A stretch of 64,000 nucleotides of DNA from Christensenellaceae bacterium (GTDB lineage Bacteria; Bacillota; Clostridia; Christensenellales; Aristaeellaceae), in contig JAAYRU010000011.1 in the NCBI GenBank assembly GCA_012518615.1, positions 23,364 through 87,363 of the forward strand, given 5' to 3'. Position 1 is the first letter of the stretch. Each line of letters starts with the position of its first letter. The notes under the pieces are model-generated. The model was not told the origin of the DNA. It did not search any database and worked only from the letters and a program-made list of their open reading frames with translations. The position numbers and the translations under genes were made by a program. Positions 41,437 through 53,523 of the stretch are shown here, piece after piece.

Positions 41437-43104
41437 ATGCAACTTACAGGCGCAGAGATACTCATAAAGGTTTTTATTGAGCAAGGTGTAGACTGTGTTT
41501 TTGGTTATCCCGGCGGTTCGGTACTTAATATTTATGACGAGCTTTACAAGGCTCAGGACAGGATTACTCACATTACCACCTGCCATGAACAGGGCGCTGC
41601 TCATGCGGCAGACGGTTATGCAAGAGTTACCGGTAGACCCGGTGTGGTTATCGCTACTTCCGGTCCCGGTGCGACAAATCTTGTAACCGGCATTGCCAAC
41701 GCTTATCTTGACTCAGTGCCTATGGTAGCCATCACTGGTAATGTTTCTCGCGCTCTTATTGGGCGGGATAGTTTCCAAGAGGTTGATATCACCGGCATTA
41801 CTATGCCCATTACCAAGCATAATTATATGGTAAAGGATGTTAATCGCCTGGCTGATATCGTGCGGGAGGCCTTTAAGTTGGCTATTTCTGGTCGCCCTGG
41901 TCCTGTGCTGATAGATATCCCTAAGGATATTCAAAGCGCTCATGCCGAGTATGAGCCAATGCCTGGGATGCAGCGTACCAATGGCTTAAAAGCGGATGAG
42001 AAGAGCTTAAAAGCAGCACTTGAACTGATTGCAAAATCCAAGCGGCCATACATATATGCTGGTGGTGGCGTGGTAAATTCCGATGCCTCTGTAGAACTTA
42101 TGGCTTTAGCAGACATATTAGATTGTCCCATAGGTACCAGCATGATGGGGCTGAGCGCCGTTAACAATGACCATCCTAGGCACCTTGGTATGACGGGCAT
42201 GCACGGGAGATATGCCGCCAGCAAAGTGCTGAGCATGTCAGATTTGATTATTGCCGTGGGTACTCGTTTTTCCGATCGTGCCACCGGTAACAAGCAGGCA
42301 TATCAGCTAGGGCGCAAGGTGCTTCACATTGATATTGACCCTGCAGAAATCGATAAAAACATCGTTGCAGATTGCTCCTTGCTGGGCGATGTTAAATTTA
42401 TATTGATGCAATTAATGGAAGCTGGTGTTACTCGTGCCCCAAGCGACTGGGCGATGCAGGTTGACAAGGTGCGACAAGCCCCTGATAGTCATCTGGAAAT
42501 GGATAAGGATACATTAAATCCTCAGACTGCCATTGAAGCAGTAAATGTGCGGTTACTGCCAGAAGATGTTATAACTACCGATGTTGGTCAGCACCAGTTA
42601 TGGACTGCGCAATATTACCATTTTAGGCGTCCACGCACCTTTATTACTTCGGGCGGCCTAGGTACTATGGGCTATGGTCTTGGTGCTGCTATAGGAGCAT
42701 GCCTTGGAAGGGGTAAAAAGCGTACTGTCCTGTTTACATCTGACGGTTCCTTTCATATGAACATGAATGAGATGGCTACAGCTGTAACAAACAAGCTACC
42801 TATTACCGTTATTGTTCTTGACAACAATGCGCTGGGTATGGTACGCCAATGGCAAACTCTTTTCTATGAGGAACGCTACTCCAACACCTCCTTAAACCGT
42901 AAGACAGACTATGCAAGGCTTGCTGATGCCTTTGGCGCCAAGGGATTTAATGCTTCTGATCTTAATAGCATGAATCAGGCGCTGGATGAAGCATTCAGAA
43001 TAGAGGGTCCTACCCTAATTGATGTATGCATAGGCTGCGATGTAAAAGTACTGCCAATGATTCCACCTGGCGGTACCATAAATGATATTATTTTGAAAGG
43101 GTGA
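41437..43104 (+). CDS. ilvB: Acetolactate synthase large (catalytic) subunit
   Basis: A 555-residue ThDP enzyme. GYPGGSVLNIYDEL near the start, the catalytic Glu in TTCHEQGAAHAADGYARV, RPGPVLIDIPKDIQ and the ThDP/Mg motif TSDGSFHMNMNE...LDNNALGMVRQWQ are all present, and the length is normal. It makes acetolactate from two pyruvates (Val, Leu) and acetohydroxybutyrate (Ile). AAAGGAGCG precedes the ATG. It is the first structural gene after the attenuator; its stop overlaps the frame leading to ilvN. Confidence 0.95.
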   Translation: MQLTGAEILIKVFIEQGVDCVFGYPGGSVLNIYDELYKAQDRITHITTCHEQGAAHAADGYARVTGRPGVVIATSGPGATNLVTGIANAYLDSVPMVAITGNVSRALIGRDSFQEVDITGITMPITKHNYMVKDVNRLADIVREAFKLAISGRPGPVLIDIPKDIQSAHAEYEPMPGMQRTNGLKADEKSLKAALELIAKSKRPYIYAGGGVVNSDASVELMALADILDCPIGTSMMGLSAVNNDHPRHLGMTGMHGRYAASKVLSMSDLIIAVGTRFSDRATGNKQAYQLGRKVLHIDIDPAEIDKNIVADCSLLGDVKFILMQLMEAGVTRAPSDWAMQVDKVRQAPDSHLEMDKDTLNPQTAIEAVNVRLLPEDVITTDVGQHQLWTAQYYHFRRPRTFITSGGLGTMGYGLGAAIGACLGRGKKRTVLFTSDGSFHMNMNEMATAVTNKLPITVIVLDNNALGMVRQWQTLFYEERYSNTSLNRKTDYARLADAFGAKGFNASDLNSMNQALDEAFRIEGPTLIDVCIGCDVKVLPMIPPGGTINDIILKG

Positions 43105-43109
43105 GTAGC

Positions 43110-44631
<1,522 letters not shown>

Positions 44632-44643
44632 GGAGAAAATATC

Positions 44644-46317
44644 ATGTTAAGAAGTGACAACATGAAGCGGGGAGCAGGGCGTGCGCCGCAACGCTCCCTG
44701 CTAAAGGCCGTTGGGCTAACCGATGAACAGATTGCAAAGCCCCTCATAGGAATTGTTAATTCGTTTAATGAAATAGTACCCGGTCATATGCATCTAGATA
44801 AAATTAGCCGTGCGGTAAAAGATGGCGTACTATCTTCCGGCGGAACACCGCTTGAATTTAACACCATAGGTGTGTGCGATGGCATTGCTATGGGACATGA
44901 GGGTATGCGCTATTCACTTTGCACAAGAGAGTTAATCGCCGACTCGGTAGAATGTATGGTACGAGCCCACGCTTTAGATGCGCTGGTGTTCATACCTAGC
45001 TGCGATAAGGTAGTGCCCGGTATGCTTATGGCGGCTGCAAGGCTTGATTTACCTTGTATATTCATATCCGGTGGTCCTATGTTGTCTATTTCTGACGATA
45101 ATGGTCCTATGGACCTAAATTCCGTTTTTGAAGCAGTGGGTGCTCATGCCATTGGTCAGATGAGCGAAGAACAATTAAAACAGGTGGAAGATGATGCTTG
45201 CCCAACCTGCGGCTCTTGTTCAGGTATGTTTACCGCTAACTCTATGAATTGCCTTTCTGAGGCTTTGGGACTTGCCTTACCCGGCAACGGAACGCTTCCG
45301 GCGGTATACTCTGCTAGGCTGCGACTTGCTAAACAGGCAGGCGCTCAAGTGATGAAGCTACTTGAAATGAACCTTACATGCAAGCAGATACTAACCGAAA
45401 AGGCGCTAAAAAACGCACTTACAGTTGATATGGCTCTTGGTTGTTCCACCAATTCGGCTTTGCATCTTGCGGCAATCGCTCATGAGGCGGGTATCACATT
45501 TAACCTAGATATGATAAACGAAGTAAGCGCTACTACACCCAATCTATGCAAGCTTGCCCCTGCAGGTGAGCACCACATGCAGGATCTGCACGCGGCAGGC
45601 GGGATATATTCCGTTATAAAACAGCTCTTTGAAGCTGGTAAGATAGACGGAAGCGCACAGACGGTTCTAGGTGTATGCATGGAGGAAGCTATTAAGCCAT
45701 TCCGTGTTAAGGATGCTTCTGTTATTCGTTCCATGGATAACCCCTATGCCAAGGAGGGGGGGCTTGCTGTGTTGCGAGGCAATATTGCTTCCGGTGGTGC
45801 TATTGTAAAGCAAAGCGCCGTTGCTCCTGAAATGTTAAGGCACAAAGGTCCTGCCCGGGTTTTCAACTCGGAAGATGCTGCGGAAAAGGCCATTTTTGGT
45901 GGTGAAATCAAAAAGGGCGATGTAGTTGTCATACGCTATGAGGGACCTAAAGGCGGTCCGGGCATGAGGGAAATGCTCAGTCCCACCAGCGCTATTGCTG
46001 GCATGGGTCTAGATAAGGATGTTGCTCTTATTACCGACGGGCGTTTTTCCGGCGCTACTAGGGGTGCAGCCATCGGTCATGTATCTCCTGAAGCGGCTTC
46101 AAAAGGCTCTATAGCCTTAATTGAAGAAGGGGACTATATTCAAATTGATATCCCGGGGCGAAGCCTCAACCTATGTATTACTGAAGAAGAAATGGAGCAG
46201 AGGCGTAAAGCTTTTGTTCTGCCGGCTAAAAAACCATTGACTGGATACCTTAAGCGTTATGCCATGTTGGTATCCTCTGCCGATAAAGGTGCAGTATTTG
46301 AAGAAAGCGAGGGCTAA
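44644..46317 (+). CDS. ilvD: Dihydroxy-acid dehydratase
   Basis: A 557-residue IlvD/Edd family protein. Fe-S cluster cysteines are in [14 protein letters not shown] and [17 protein letters not shown], and [17 protein letters not shown] and [19 protein letters not shown] are conserved C-terminal blocks. It dehydrates the dihydroxy acids of Val/Ile synthesis. GGAGAAAATATC precedes the ATG. It ends one base before the leuA ATG. Confidence 0.95.
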   Translation: MLRSDNMKRGAGRAPQRSLLKAVGLTDEQIAKPLIGIVNSFNEIVPGHMHLDKISRAVKDGVLSSGGTPLEFNTIGVCDGIAMGHEGMRYSLCTRELIADSVECMVRAHALDALVFIPSCDKVVPGMLMAAARLDLPCIFISGGPMLSISDDNGPMDLNSVFEAVGAHAIGQMSEEQLKQVEDDACPTCGSCSGMFTANSMNCLSEALGLALPGNGTLPAVYSARLRLAKQAGAQVMKLLEMNLTCKQILTEKALKNALTVDMALGCSTNSALHLAAIAHEAGITFNLDMINEVSATTPNLCKLAPAGEHHMQDLHAAGGIYSVIKQLFEAGKIDGSAQTVLGVCMEEAIKPFRVKDASVIRSMDNPYAKEGGLAVLRGNIASGGAIVKQSAVAPEMLRHKGPARVFNSEDAAEKAIFGGEIKKGDVVVIRYEGPKGGPGMREMLSPTSAIAGMGLDKDVALITDGRFSGATRGAAIGHVSPEAASKGSIALIEEGDYIQIDIPGRSLNLCITEEEMEQRRKAFVLPAKKPLTGYLKRYAMLVSSADKGAVFEESEG

Positions 46318-46318
46318 T

Positions 46319-47818
46319 ATGAAAACCATTAAGATATTCGATACCACTCTTAGAGACGGGGAACAGGCTCCCGGTTGCAGCATGGATTTAAAGGAGAAAC
46401 TAGAATTAGCCCTAGCTCTAGAGAAGATGGGTGTAGATATCCTGGAGGCAGGCTTTGCCATTGCATCTCCGGGAGATTTTGAGTCGGTAAGCGAAATCGC
46501 GAAAGTAATAAAAAATGCTACCGTAGTTTCGCTTGCAAGGGCTACCATGAAAGACATTGACACCGCTTATGATGCTGTTAAACATGCTGTGTCTCCGCGT
46601 ATTCACACCTTCCTAGCTACATCTCCCACCCATATGGAGTATAAGCTACGAATGACAGAGCAACAGGTGCTTGACACCATTTCGCAAATGGTTAAATACG
46701 CCAAGGGCAAGCTAAGCGATGTAGAGTTTTCCTGCGAAGATGCCACCCGCTCGGACAGAAACTTTCTAGTTAAAGCAGTACAGGCTGCGGTTGATGCAGG
46801 AGCGACAACAATTAACATACCTGATACTGTGGGTTATACTACCCCCAGTGAAATGGGCGATTTGATTAAGCATCTGCTAGAAAATGTAGAGGGTCTTGAT
46901 AGCGTTGATTTGTCAGTACATTGCCACAACGATTTAGGGCTTGCCGCAGCCAACACCCTAGCAGCAATTAGTGCAGGTGCCACTCAGGTGGAGACTACTA
47001 TGTGCGGTCTTGGGGAGAGGGCAGGTAATGCAGCTATGGAAGAAGTGGTAATGGCATTGCACACTCGCAAGGATATTTTCCCTGTGCAAACCAATATTGA
47101 CACAACTCGCATCTATCCTGTTAGTCGCCTAGTGTACTCCATTATAGGTATGCAAGCGCCTTTGAATAAGCCTATTGTGGGCATTAACGCCTTTGCCCAT
47201 GAGGCTGGTATTCATCAGCATGGTGTACTGGCTAACGCCTCCACTTACGAAATTATGACTCCGGAATCGGTTGGTCTTACCACCAACAAAATGATATTGG
47301 GTAAACACTCAGGTCGTCACGCGGTGGAAGATCGCCTGAAGGATCTAGGCTACACCTTAAACAAGGAAGAGATGGACGATCTTTTCGCTCGTTTTAAGGC
47401 ATTAAGCGATAGGAAAAAGACCATCAACGATAGTGACCTTGAGGCTCTTGTGTTGCACCGCATTGCTACCAATGGCGCTCCTTGGAGGCTTGATCGTTTT
47501 ACAATTAATTCGGGCAACTATGTAGCCTGTAGTGCAGTGGTACGCCTTAGCCATGAGGGACAGCTCTATGAGGAAGTTGCTCTAGGCGATGGTCCAATCG
47601 ATGCGGCTTTTAACGCAATTGATAAGATTATGAATGCTCCTGAGCATAAGCTGGAGGACTACGCCATACAGACCATCTCCGAAGGTAAGGATGCCCAAGG
47701 CGAAGCTATTGTCAAACTGGGCTGCGGCAACCGCAGCTATACAGGACGTGGTCTTAGCACCGATGTTATGGAAGCTTCTATCTTGGCGTACATCAACGGT
47801 ATGAATAAGCTTTTGTAA
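46319..47818 (+). CDS. leuA: 2-isopropylmalate synthase
   Basis: A 499-residue LeuA: catalytic TIM barrel with FDTTLRDGEQAPGCSM, HCHNDLGLAAANTLAAISAGATQVE (metal ligands), GIHQHGVLANASTYEIM, and a C-terminal LeuA dimer regulatory domain (about 380-499) for leucine feedback. It condenses ketoisovalerate and acetyl-CoA. The ATG at 46319 is chosen as it begins the domain; a longer frame into ilvD has no ribosome-binding site. Distance to the next gene is nine bases. Confidence 0.94.
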   Translation: MKTIKIFDTTLRDGEQAPGCSMDLKEKLELALALEKMGVDILEAGFAIASPGDFESVSEIAKVIKNATVVSLARATMKDIDTAYDAVKHAVSPRIHTFLATSPTHMEYKLRMTEQQVLDTISQMVKYAKGKLSDVEFSCEDATRSDRNFLVKAVQAAVDAGATTINIPDTVGYTTPSEMGDLIKHLLENVEGLDSVDLSVHCHNDLGLAAANTLAAISAGATQVETTMCGLGERAGNAAMEEVVMALHTRKDIFPVQTNIDTTRIYPVSRLVYSIIGMQAPLNKPIVGINAFAHEAGIHQHGVLANASTYEIMTPESVGLTTNKMILGKHSGRHAVEDRLKDLGYTLNKEEMDDLFARFKALSDRKKTINDSDLEALVLHRIATNGAPWRLDRFTINSGNYVACSAVVRLSHEGQLYEEVALGDGPIDAAFNAIDKIMNAPEHKLEDYAIQTISEGKDAQGEAIVKLGCGNRSYTGRGLSTDVMEASILAYINGMNKLL

Positions 47819-47827
47819 GGAGATTTG

Positions 47828-49405
47828 ATGAACAAAATTCAGATATTTGATTCTACATTACGCGACGGCGCCCAAGGAGAAGGCATTTCTTATTCGGTAC
47901 AGGATAAGCTTTCCATCGTTAGTGTTCTGGATGACTTTGGCGTAGATTATATTGAGGCGGGGAATCCTGCCAGCAACCCCAAGGATATTGAGTTTTTTAC
48001 TCGCCTAAAGAGTGTAAACCTGCGTCAAGCAAAGCTTTGTGCCTTTGGTTCCACGCGGCGAAAGGGGGTCAGGGTGCAGGACGACAGCAATGTTCAGTCG
48101 CTTTTAGCTACTGAAACGCCTGCTGTGTCAATATTTGGCAAATCCTGGGATTTACATGTAGAAAAAGTTTTATTTGCTACTTTAGAAGAAAACCTCGAAC
48201 TTGTGTATGATACTATCAAGTTTATGAAAGATGCGGGACGAGAAGTAATTTTTGATGCCGAGCATTACTTTGATGGCGTTTTAAACAATCAGGAATATGC
48301 TCTTGAGGTTCTAAAGACTGCTGTAGAAGCAGGGGCAGACTGCCTAGCGCTATGTGATACCAATGGAGGTACTTTGCCGCATATTATCTACGAAAAGGTT
48401 AAGCAGGTTGTAGAGCTTTTCCCCATGGTTGATGTAGGTATACACTGTCATAATGATACTGGTTGTGCGGTTGCTTCATCCATTGCTGCAGTTTCTGCAG
48501 GTGCAATTCAGGTACAGGGTACTTTCACAGGCACAGGTGAGCGCTGCGGTAATGCGGATTTATCCATAATTATCCCTAATCTCCAGTTAAAGATGGGTTA
48601 TAATTGTGTGAATAGCGACTTAACGGGTTTAAATAGGGCGGTACGCCATGTATGCGATATTAGCAACATGCGAGTTTATAAGGCAAGACCTTATGTGGGA
48701 GACAGCGCATTTGCCCATAAAGGTGGTATGCATATCGATGGAGTTAACAAGCTGTCCTCTTCTTTTGAGCATATAGCCCCTGAAACCGTGGGTAATGTTC
48801 GTCGTTTTTTGACTAGCGAGGTTTCCGGTCGTACTACAATACTTAAAAAACTTGAAAGGGTAGCTCCTGATCTTCAGCGCGACGCACACGAAGTAACGCA
48901 AATTTTGGAAAAATTAAAGGAATTAGAAAACAACGGCTACCAGTTTGAGGCGGCAGATGCCAGCTTTGAACTTATGGCACTAAAAACCCTAGGTCGCTGG
49001 AAAGAACACTTTGAACCTATTATTTACCGCACTATTGGCGAATACCCGCCGCCCAATGGCGAGAGAAGCGCTTCAGCAGTTGTGTCTTTGAAGGTAGACG
49101 GACGGGAGGAAACCACTGCCGCTATGGGCAACGGTCCAGTAAACGCTCTGGATAATGCTCTTCGTAAGGCGCTTACTGTGTTTTACCCCGAATTAAGCCG
49201 GGTTAGGCTAAGCGACTATAAGGTACGCGTGCTTACGGGTGCGGAAGCTACCGCCTCTATGGTGCGAGTGCTGATTGAATCCACCGATGGGGATATGACA
49301 TGGAATACGGTGGGGGTAGGCACCGATGTTGTGGCAGCAAGCTGGGAGGCGCTGTGCGACTCCTTTGAATATACATTGCTTAGAAAGGATGGAATAAACG
49401 CATGA
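47828..49405 (+). CDS. cimA: Citramalate synthase
   Basis: A 525-residue paralogue of LeuA. It keeps [22 protein letters not shown], typical of the CimA subgroup in which the barrel entry differs from LeuA, plus [21 protein letters not shown] and [21 protein letters not shown]-terminal regulatory domain follows (about 390-525). CimA makes citramalate from pyruvate and acetyl-CoA, starting isoleucine synthesis without threonine. It is placed between leuA and leuC; LeuCD and LeuB are known to process citramalate as well. AAGGAGA lies before the ATG at 47828. Confidence 0.9.
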   Translation: MNKIQIFDSTLRDGAQGEGISYSVQDKLSIVSVLDDFGVDYIEAGNPASNPKDIEFFTRLKSVNLRQAKLCAFGSTRRKGVRVQDDSNVQSLLATETPAVSIFGKSWDLHVEKVLFATLEENLELVYDTIKFMKDAGREVIFDAEHYFDGVLNNQEYALEVLKTAVEAGADCLALCDTNGGTLPHIIYEKVKQVVELFPMVDVGIHCHNDTGCAVASSIAAVSAGAIQVQGTFTGTGERCGNADLSIIIPNLQLKMGYNCVNSDLTGLNRAVRHVCDISNMRVYKARPYVGDSAFAHKGGMHIDGVNKLSSSFEHIAPETVGNVRRFLTSEVSGRTTILKKLERVAPDLQRDAHEVTQILEKLKELENNGYQFEAADASFELMALKTLGRWKEHFEPIIYRTIGEYPPPNGERSASAVVSLKVDGREETTAAMGNGPVNALDNALRKALTVFYPELSRVRLSDYKVRVLTGAEATASMVRVLIESTDGDMTWNTVGVGTDVVAASWEALCDSFEYTLLRKDGINA

Positions 49406-50664
49406 GCATGACTATGACGCAAAAAATTATTGCCGCTCATTGTGGCAAAGACACAGTAATCCCTGGTGAAATTGTGTTGGTTGATTTGGATTTAGTGCTT
49501 GGCAACGATGTAACCGCTCCGGTAGCCATTAACGAATTTGAGAAAGCTGGTTGCAAAGAGGTGTTTGATAAAGAAAAGATCGCCTTAGTGCTTGACCACT
49601 TTACGCCCAACAAAGATATTAAGGCTGCCGAGCAATGTAAAATGGTAAGAGAATTTGCTTGGAAGTATGGCATCGTCAACTTTTTTGATGTAGGGCAGGC
49701 TGGAGTAGAACATGCACTGCTACCTGAAAAAGGCATGGTTACAGCAGGCGACCTTGTAATTGGCGCTGATAGCCACACTTGCACTTATGGAGCTCTCGGA
49801 GCCTTTTCTACAGGTGTAGGTTCCACCGATATGGCTGCAGCAATGGCATCTGGTAAGGCGTGGCTTAGGGTACCTGAAGCTATTAAAGTAGTGTTAACAG
49901 GTAAGTTTAAGCCCCATGTTTCCGGTAAAGATTTAATCCTGCACCTTATAGGCAAAATCGGTGTGGATGGTGCGTTGTACCAATCCCTCGAATTTGTGGG
50001 TGAAGGAGTACAAAACCTTAGCATGGATGACAGACTGTGCGTATGCAACATGGCTATTGAAGCCGGTGGTAAAAATGCTGTGTTCCCTGTGGACGAAGTA
50101 ACCCTTGCATTTCTTAAAGAAAAGGGCGCTAAGACTCCTAAGGTTTTCACTGCCGATGAGGATGCTAAGTATGTTCGCACCATAGAAATTGATTTAAGCA
50201 ATCTTAATTCCACCGTGGCTTTCCCGCATCTGCCTGAAAACACTCGCACATTTGATGAGATTCCTAAGGATATGGTAATTGACCAAGTAGTTATTGGTTC
50301 ATGTACCAACGGTAGGTTTAGCGACTTTGTTACAGCTGCTGAAATTATGAAGGGTAAAAAGGTGCATTCCAAAGTGCGCTGCCTGATTATCCCCGCAACA
50401 CAGCAGATTTATCTTGACTGTATGCACGCAGGATTGTTTGATATTTTCATTGATGCCGGTTGTGCTGTGTCAACGCCCACTTGTGGACCATGCTTAGGAG
50501 GTCATATGGGTATTTTAGCCAAGTGTGAAAGGTGCGTATCCACTACTAACCGCAACTTTGTAGGCCGTATGGGTCATCCTGAAAGCGAAGTATACCTCGC
50601 AAGCCCTGCCGTTGCGGCAGCTAGTGCTATTCTGGGTCGTATTGCCCAGCCATCAGAACTGTAA
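49402..50664 (+). CDS. leuC: 3-isopropylmalate dehydratase large subunit
   Basis: A 420-residue aconitase-superfamily large subunit, the shorter clostridial/archaeal type. The 4Fe-4S ligands are in [11 protein letters not shown] and [10 protein letters not shown], and [23 protein letters not shown] is the substrate-binding segment. It works with LeuD on isopropylmalate and presumably on citramalate. The ATG overlaps the cimA stop. Confidence 0.94.
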   Translation: MSMTMTQKIIAAHCGKDTVIPGEIVLVDLDLVLGNDVTAPVAINEFEKAGCKEVFDKEKIALVLDHFTPNKDIKAAEQCKMVREFAWKYGIVNFFDVGQAGVEHALLPEKGMVTAGDLVIGADSHTCTYGALGAFSTGVGSTDMAAAMASGKAWLRVPEAIKVVLTGKFKPHVSGKDLILHLIGKIGVDGALYQSLEFVGEGVQNLSMDDRLCVCNMAIEAGGKNAVFPVDEVTLAFLKEKGAKTPKVFTADEDAKYVRTIEIDLSNLNSTVAFPHLPENTRTFDEIPKDMVIDQVVIGSCTNGRFSDFVTAAEIMKGKKVHSKVRCLIIPATQQIYLDCMHAGLFDIFIDAGCAVSTPTCGPCLGGHMGILAKCERCVSTTNRNFVGRMGHPESEVYLASPAVAAASAILGRIAQPSEL

Positions 50665-50679
50665 GGAAGGAGAATAACC

Positions 50680-51162
50680 ATGATTTTGAACGGAAAAGCT
50701 TTATGCTATGGGGACCATGTTGATACAGATGTAATTATTCCTGCTAGGTATCTTAACACATCTGACCATAAGGAACTTGCTGCCCACTGCATGGAAGATA
50801 TTGATAAGAATTTCCACAAGCGTATGGAACAAGGAGATGTTATTGTAGCAGGCAACAACTTTGGCTGCGGTTCATCAAGAGAACATGCACCAATCGCGAT
50901 TAAAGCTAGCGGCATTAGTTGCGTGGTAGCTAAATCCTTTGCTCGTATATTCTATCGCAATTCTATTAACATTGGCCTACCTATTGTTGTTAGCGACCTT
51001 GATATAAAGGACGGAGACCAATTAGAAGTAGATTTAGATAATGGTGTAATAAAGAACCTAAGCCAAAATACACAGGACAGCTTTCCGCCTTTCTCTCCTT
51101 TCTTACAGGAGCTGATTGCAGGCGGCGGTCTAATGAACGCACTAAAGGAGGGTAAACTATGA
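50680..51162 (+). CDS. leuD: 3-isopropylmalate dehydratase small subunit
   Basis: A 160-residue aconitase swivel domain. The signature [17 protein letters not shown] binds substrate, with [11 protein letters not shown] upstream and [16 protein letters not shown] after it. The length matches the short LeuD that partners a 420-residue LeuC. It overlaps leuB at ATGA. Confidence 0.94.
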   Translation: MILNGKALCYGDHVDTDVIIPARYLNTSDHKELAAHCMEDIDKNFHKRMEQGDVIVAGNNFGCGSSREHAPIAIKASGISCVVAKSFARIFYRNSINIGLPIVVSDLDIKDGDQLEVDLDNGVIKNLSQNTQDSFPPFSPFLQELIAGGGLMNALKEGKL

Positions 51163-52226
51163 AATTCAATATAGCCTTAATCAAAGGGGATGGCATCGGT
51201 CCTGAAATTATCGAGTCTGCCTGTCAAGTACTAGATAAGGTGGGTAAAAAGTTTGGACATGAATTTGTCTACACTGATATTAAAGCTGGCGGCTGCGCCA
51301 TTGACGAGTTTGGCGTACCCCTGCCTGATGGTGCGCTTGAAGAGTGCCTTAAAAGTGATTCAGTGATGCTGGGCGCCGTGGGCGGTCCAAAATGGGACAA
51401 TCTTCCTGGAGATTTAAGACCTGAGCGCGCGCTGCTAAACATACGCAAGGGTTTGGAGCTTTTTGCCAACCTTCGACCCGCGCGTCTGATACCCGAACTT
51501 AAAGAAGCTAGCCCCCTACGAAGAGAAACAACTGAAAAAGGTTTTGACCTGCTTATAGTTCGTGAGCTTACAGGCGGCATGTACTTTGGTAAGTCCGGTC
51601 GCTACCAATCAGAAGATGGGGAAACAGCCTTTGATACTGAAACATATTCTGTAAAGGAAATTCGCCGCATAGGCAAGGTGGCGTTTGAAACAGCGCGTAC
51701 CCGCCGCAACCTTGTTACAAGTATAGACAAGGCAAATGTTATGGAATCTTCCCGCTTGTGGCGTGAAACTATGCATGAGTTGGCCAAAGAATATCCTGAT
51801 GTTGAACTTAGGGATATGCTTGTAGATAACGCAGCCATGCAGCTGGTGCAAAACCCTGCGCAGTTTGATGTTATTGTAACTAGCAACATCTTTGGTGATA
51901 TACTTTCTGACGAGGCATCTCAGCTAACAGGCTCAATTGGGCTGCTTCCTTCAGCCTCACTTGGCGAAACAAAGCGCGGAATGTACGAGCCCATTCACGG
52001 CTCCGCTCCTGATATTGCAGGCAAAGACATGGCCAACCCCATAGCTACCGTGCTGTCCGCCGCCATGATGCTAAGGCTTTCATTTGGTTTACATAAGGAA
52101 GCTGCCGCTGTAGAAAAGGCGGTGGACGATGTGCTCGCAGCAGGTCTACGTACTAAGGATATTGCTTGGGGCGGTCCAAGTATCTCCGGCAGCGCTATGA
52201 CAAAAGCTTTGCTTGAAAGATTATAA
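51159..52226 (+). CDS. leuB: 3-isopropylmalate dehydrogenase
   Basis: A 355-residue isocitrate/isopropylmalate dehydrogenase family member: [11 protein letters not shown] at the start, [18 protein letters not shown] (substrate arginines), [10 protein letters not shown], and [27 protein letters not shown]. The LLNIR region marks IPMDH rather than ICDH. It oxidises isopropylmalate with NAD. A 30-base gap leads to ilvE. Confidence 0.95.
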   Translation: MKFNIALIKGDGIGPEIIESACQVLDKVGKKFGHEFVYTDIKAGGCAIDEFGVPLPDGALEECLKSDSVMLGAVGGPKWDNLPGDLRPERALLNIRKGLELFANLRPARLIPELKEASPLRRETTEKGFDLLIVRELTGGMYFGKSGRYQSEDGETAFDTETYSVKEIRRIGKVAFETARTRRNLVTSIDKANVMESSRLWRETMHELAKEYPDVELRDMLVDNAAMQLVQNPAQFDVIVTSNIFGDILSDEASQLTGSIGLLPSASLGETKRGMYEPIHGSAPDIAGKDMANPIATVLSAAMMLRLSFGLHKEAAAVEKAVDDVLAAGLRTKDIAWGGPSISGSAMTKALLERL

Positions 52227-52244
52227 TTAGACTTTTTAGTCTAA
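52227..52244 (+). repeat. Small hairpin directly before the ilvE ribosome-binding site
   Basis: TTAGACT and AGTCTAA form a perfect 7-bp stem with a TTTT loop, ending at the AAAGGAGG of ilvE. It might modulate ilvE translation; this is only a positional suggestion. Confidence 0.45.
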
Positions 52245-52256
52245 AGGAGGTATCCC

Positions 52257-53324
52257 ATGCAGCATATTGATATTCAATTGTCTCCAAATTTAAAGCAAAA
52301 GCCAAAGGACGAAAGTAAGCTTGGCTTTGGCTCAATATTTACTGACCATATGTTTATGTGTGACTATACTAAGGGAAAGGGCTGGCATGATGCTCGCATA
52401 GTTCCCTACGGTTCTTTTCAGGTGGATCCAAGCTGTGTAGTGCTGCACTACAGCCAGAGCATTTTTGAGGGTCTTAAATGCTACCGCAGGCAGGATGGCG
52501 GCATACAGCTTTTCAGACCTAAAGATAACTTTGCCCGTATGAACCGCTCCGCTAAGCGCATGGGGATGCCGGAACTGGATATCGACACCTTCATGGAAGG
52601 TCTTTTGCAGCTTTTACGGCTGGATAAGGACTGGGTACCCCATAATCCCGGCACTAGCCTGTATATTCGCCCCACGCTTATCGCAACCGACAACATGCTT
52701 GGTGTACATGCTTCCCATAGCTATCTGTTTTACATTATCCTTTCGCCTGTGGGCGCTTACTACTCAGGCGGTCTTGCGCCCAACGATATATATGTAGAGG
52801 ATGAGTATGTGCGTGCCGTACGCGGAGGAATAGGCGAAACTAAAGCGGGCGCAAACTACGCGGCATCGCTGCTTGCCGGAGTATATGCCGAGAAAAAAGG
52901 TTTCGCGCAAGTGCTGTGGCTGGATGGGGTAGAGCAAAGGTATGTTGAAGAAGTTGGCTCTATGAATATCATGTTTGCATATGGCAACAAGGTGGTTACG
53001 CCAAAATTATCAGGCAGTATACTGCCGGGTATAACCCGCGACAGCGTGCTTAAGCTTGCAAAACACCTTGGGTATGAAACTGCAGAAGAAAGAATGGACA
53101 TCCATGATGTGCTAGAGGATATTAAGTCGGGCAAGTTAACGGAGTCATTCGGTACTGGTACTGCAGCTGTAATTTCGCCGGTAAAAAGCTTATACTATCA
53201 AGACAAGAGCTACCAGATAGGCGACGGTGGCATAGGACCTGTAGCACAAAAACTGTACGATACCCTAACGGGCATTCAGTATGGCACTGTGGAAGATAGC
53301 TTAGGCTGGATTACAGGAGTGTAG
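52257..53324 (+). CDS. ilvE: Branched-chain amino acid aminotransferase
   Basis: A 355-residue fold-type IV PLP enzyme (longer, eukaryote-like BCAT form). SQSIFEGLKCYRRQDGGIQLFRP, the PLP lysine in GETKAGANYAAS and the EEVGSMNIMFA, SGSILPGITRDSVL and FGTGTAAVISPV blocks are present. It performs the final transamination for Val, Leu and Ile. AAAGGAGG precedes the ATG. It is the last gene of the operon. Confidence 0.95.
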   Translation: MQHIDIQLSPNLKQKPKDESKLGFGSIFTDHMFMCDYTKGKGWHDARIVPYGSFQVDPSCVVLHYSQSIFEGLKCYRRQDGGIQLFRPKDNFARMNRSAKRMGMPELDIDTFMEGLLQLLRLDKDWVPHNPGTSLYIRPTLIATDNMLGVHASHSYLFYIILSPVGAYYSGGLAPNDIYVEDEYVRAVRGGIGETKAGANYAASLLAGVYAEKKGFAQVLWLDGVEQRYVEEVGSMNIMFAYGNKVVTPKLSGSILPGITRDSVLKLAKHLGYETAEERMDIHDVLEDIKSGKLTESFGTGTAAVISPVKSLYYQDKSYQIGDGGIGPVAQKLYDTLTGIQYGTVEDSLGWITGV

Positions 53325-53334
53325 GATACGATAA

Positions 53335-53374
53335 AAGAGGCTGTGATAGCAACATCGTTACAGCCTTTTTTTGT
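53335..53374 (+). terminator. Intrinsic terminator of the ilv-leu operon
   Basis: Stem GGCTGTgA with TtACAGCC (53339-53365) followed by seven T residues, 11-50 bases after the ilvE stop. The remaining bases to 53523 show nothing recognisable. Confidence 0.8.
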
Positions 53375-53523
53375 TTAGTGATTATAACCATTTAACTATG
53401 TTTTAGATTAAACCAAACCATTTGTTAAAAACATAGGCAAGATACATTTAGTGTATATTATCCTTTTTAAAACCATCAATTAATTTCCAACCAGTAATAG
53501 TTATTTGAGTATAATAATGCTAA

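Noticed and set aside
41101..41437. T-box riboswitch before ilvB
   Set aside because: No T-box bulge sequence (TGG-containing conserved element) was found and the leader is short; a translated leader peptide explains the terminator better.
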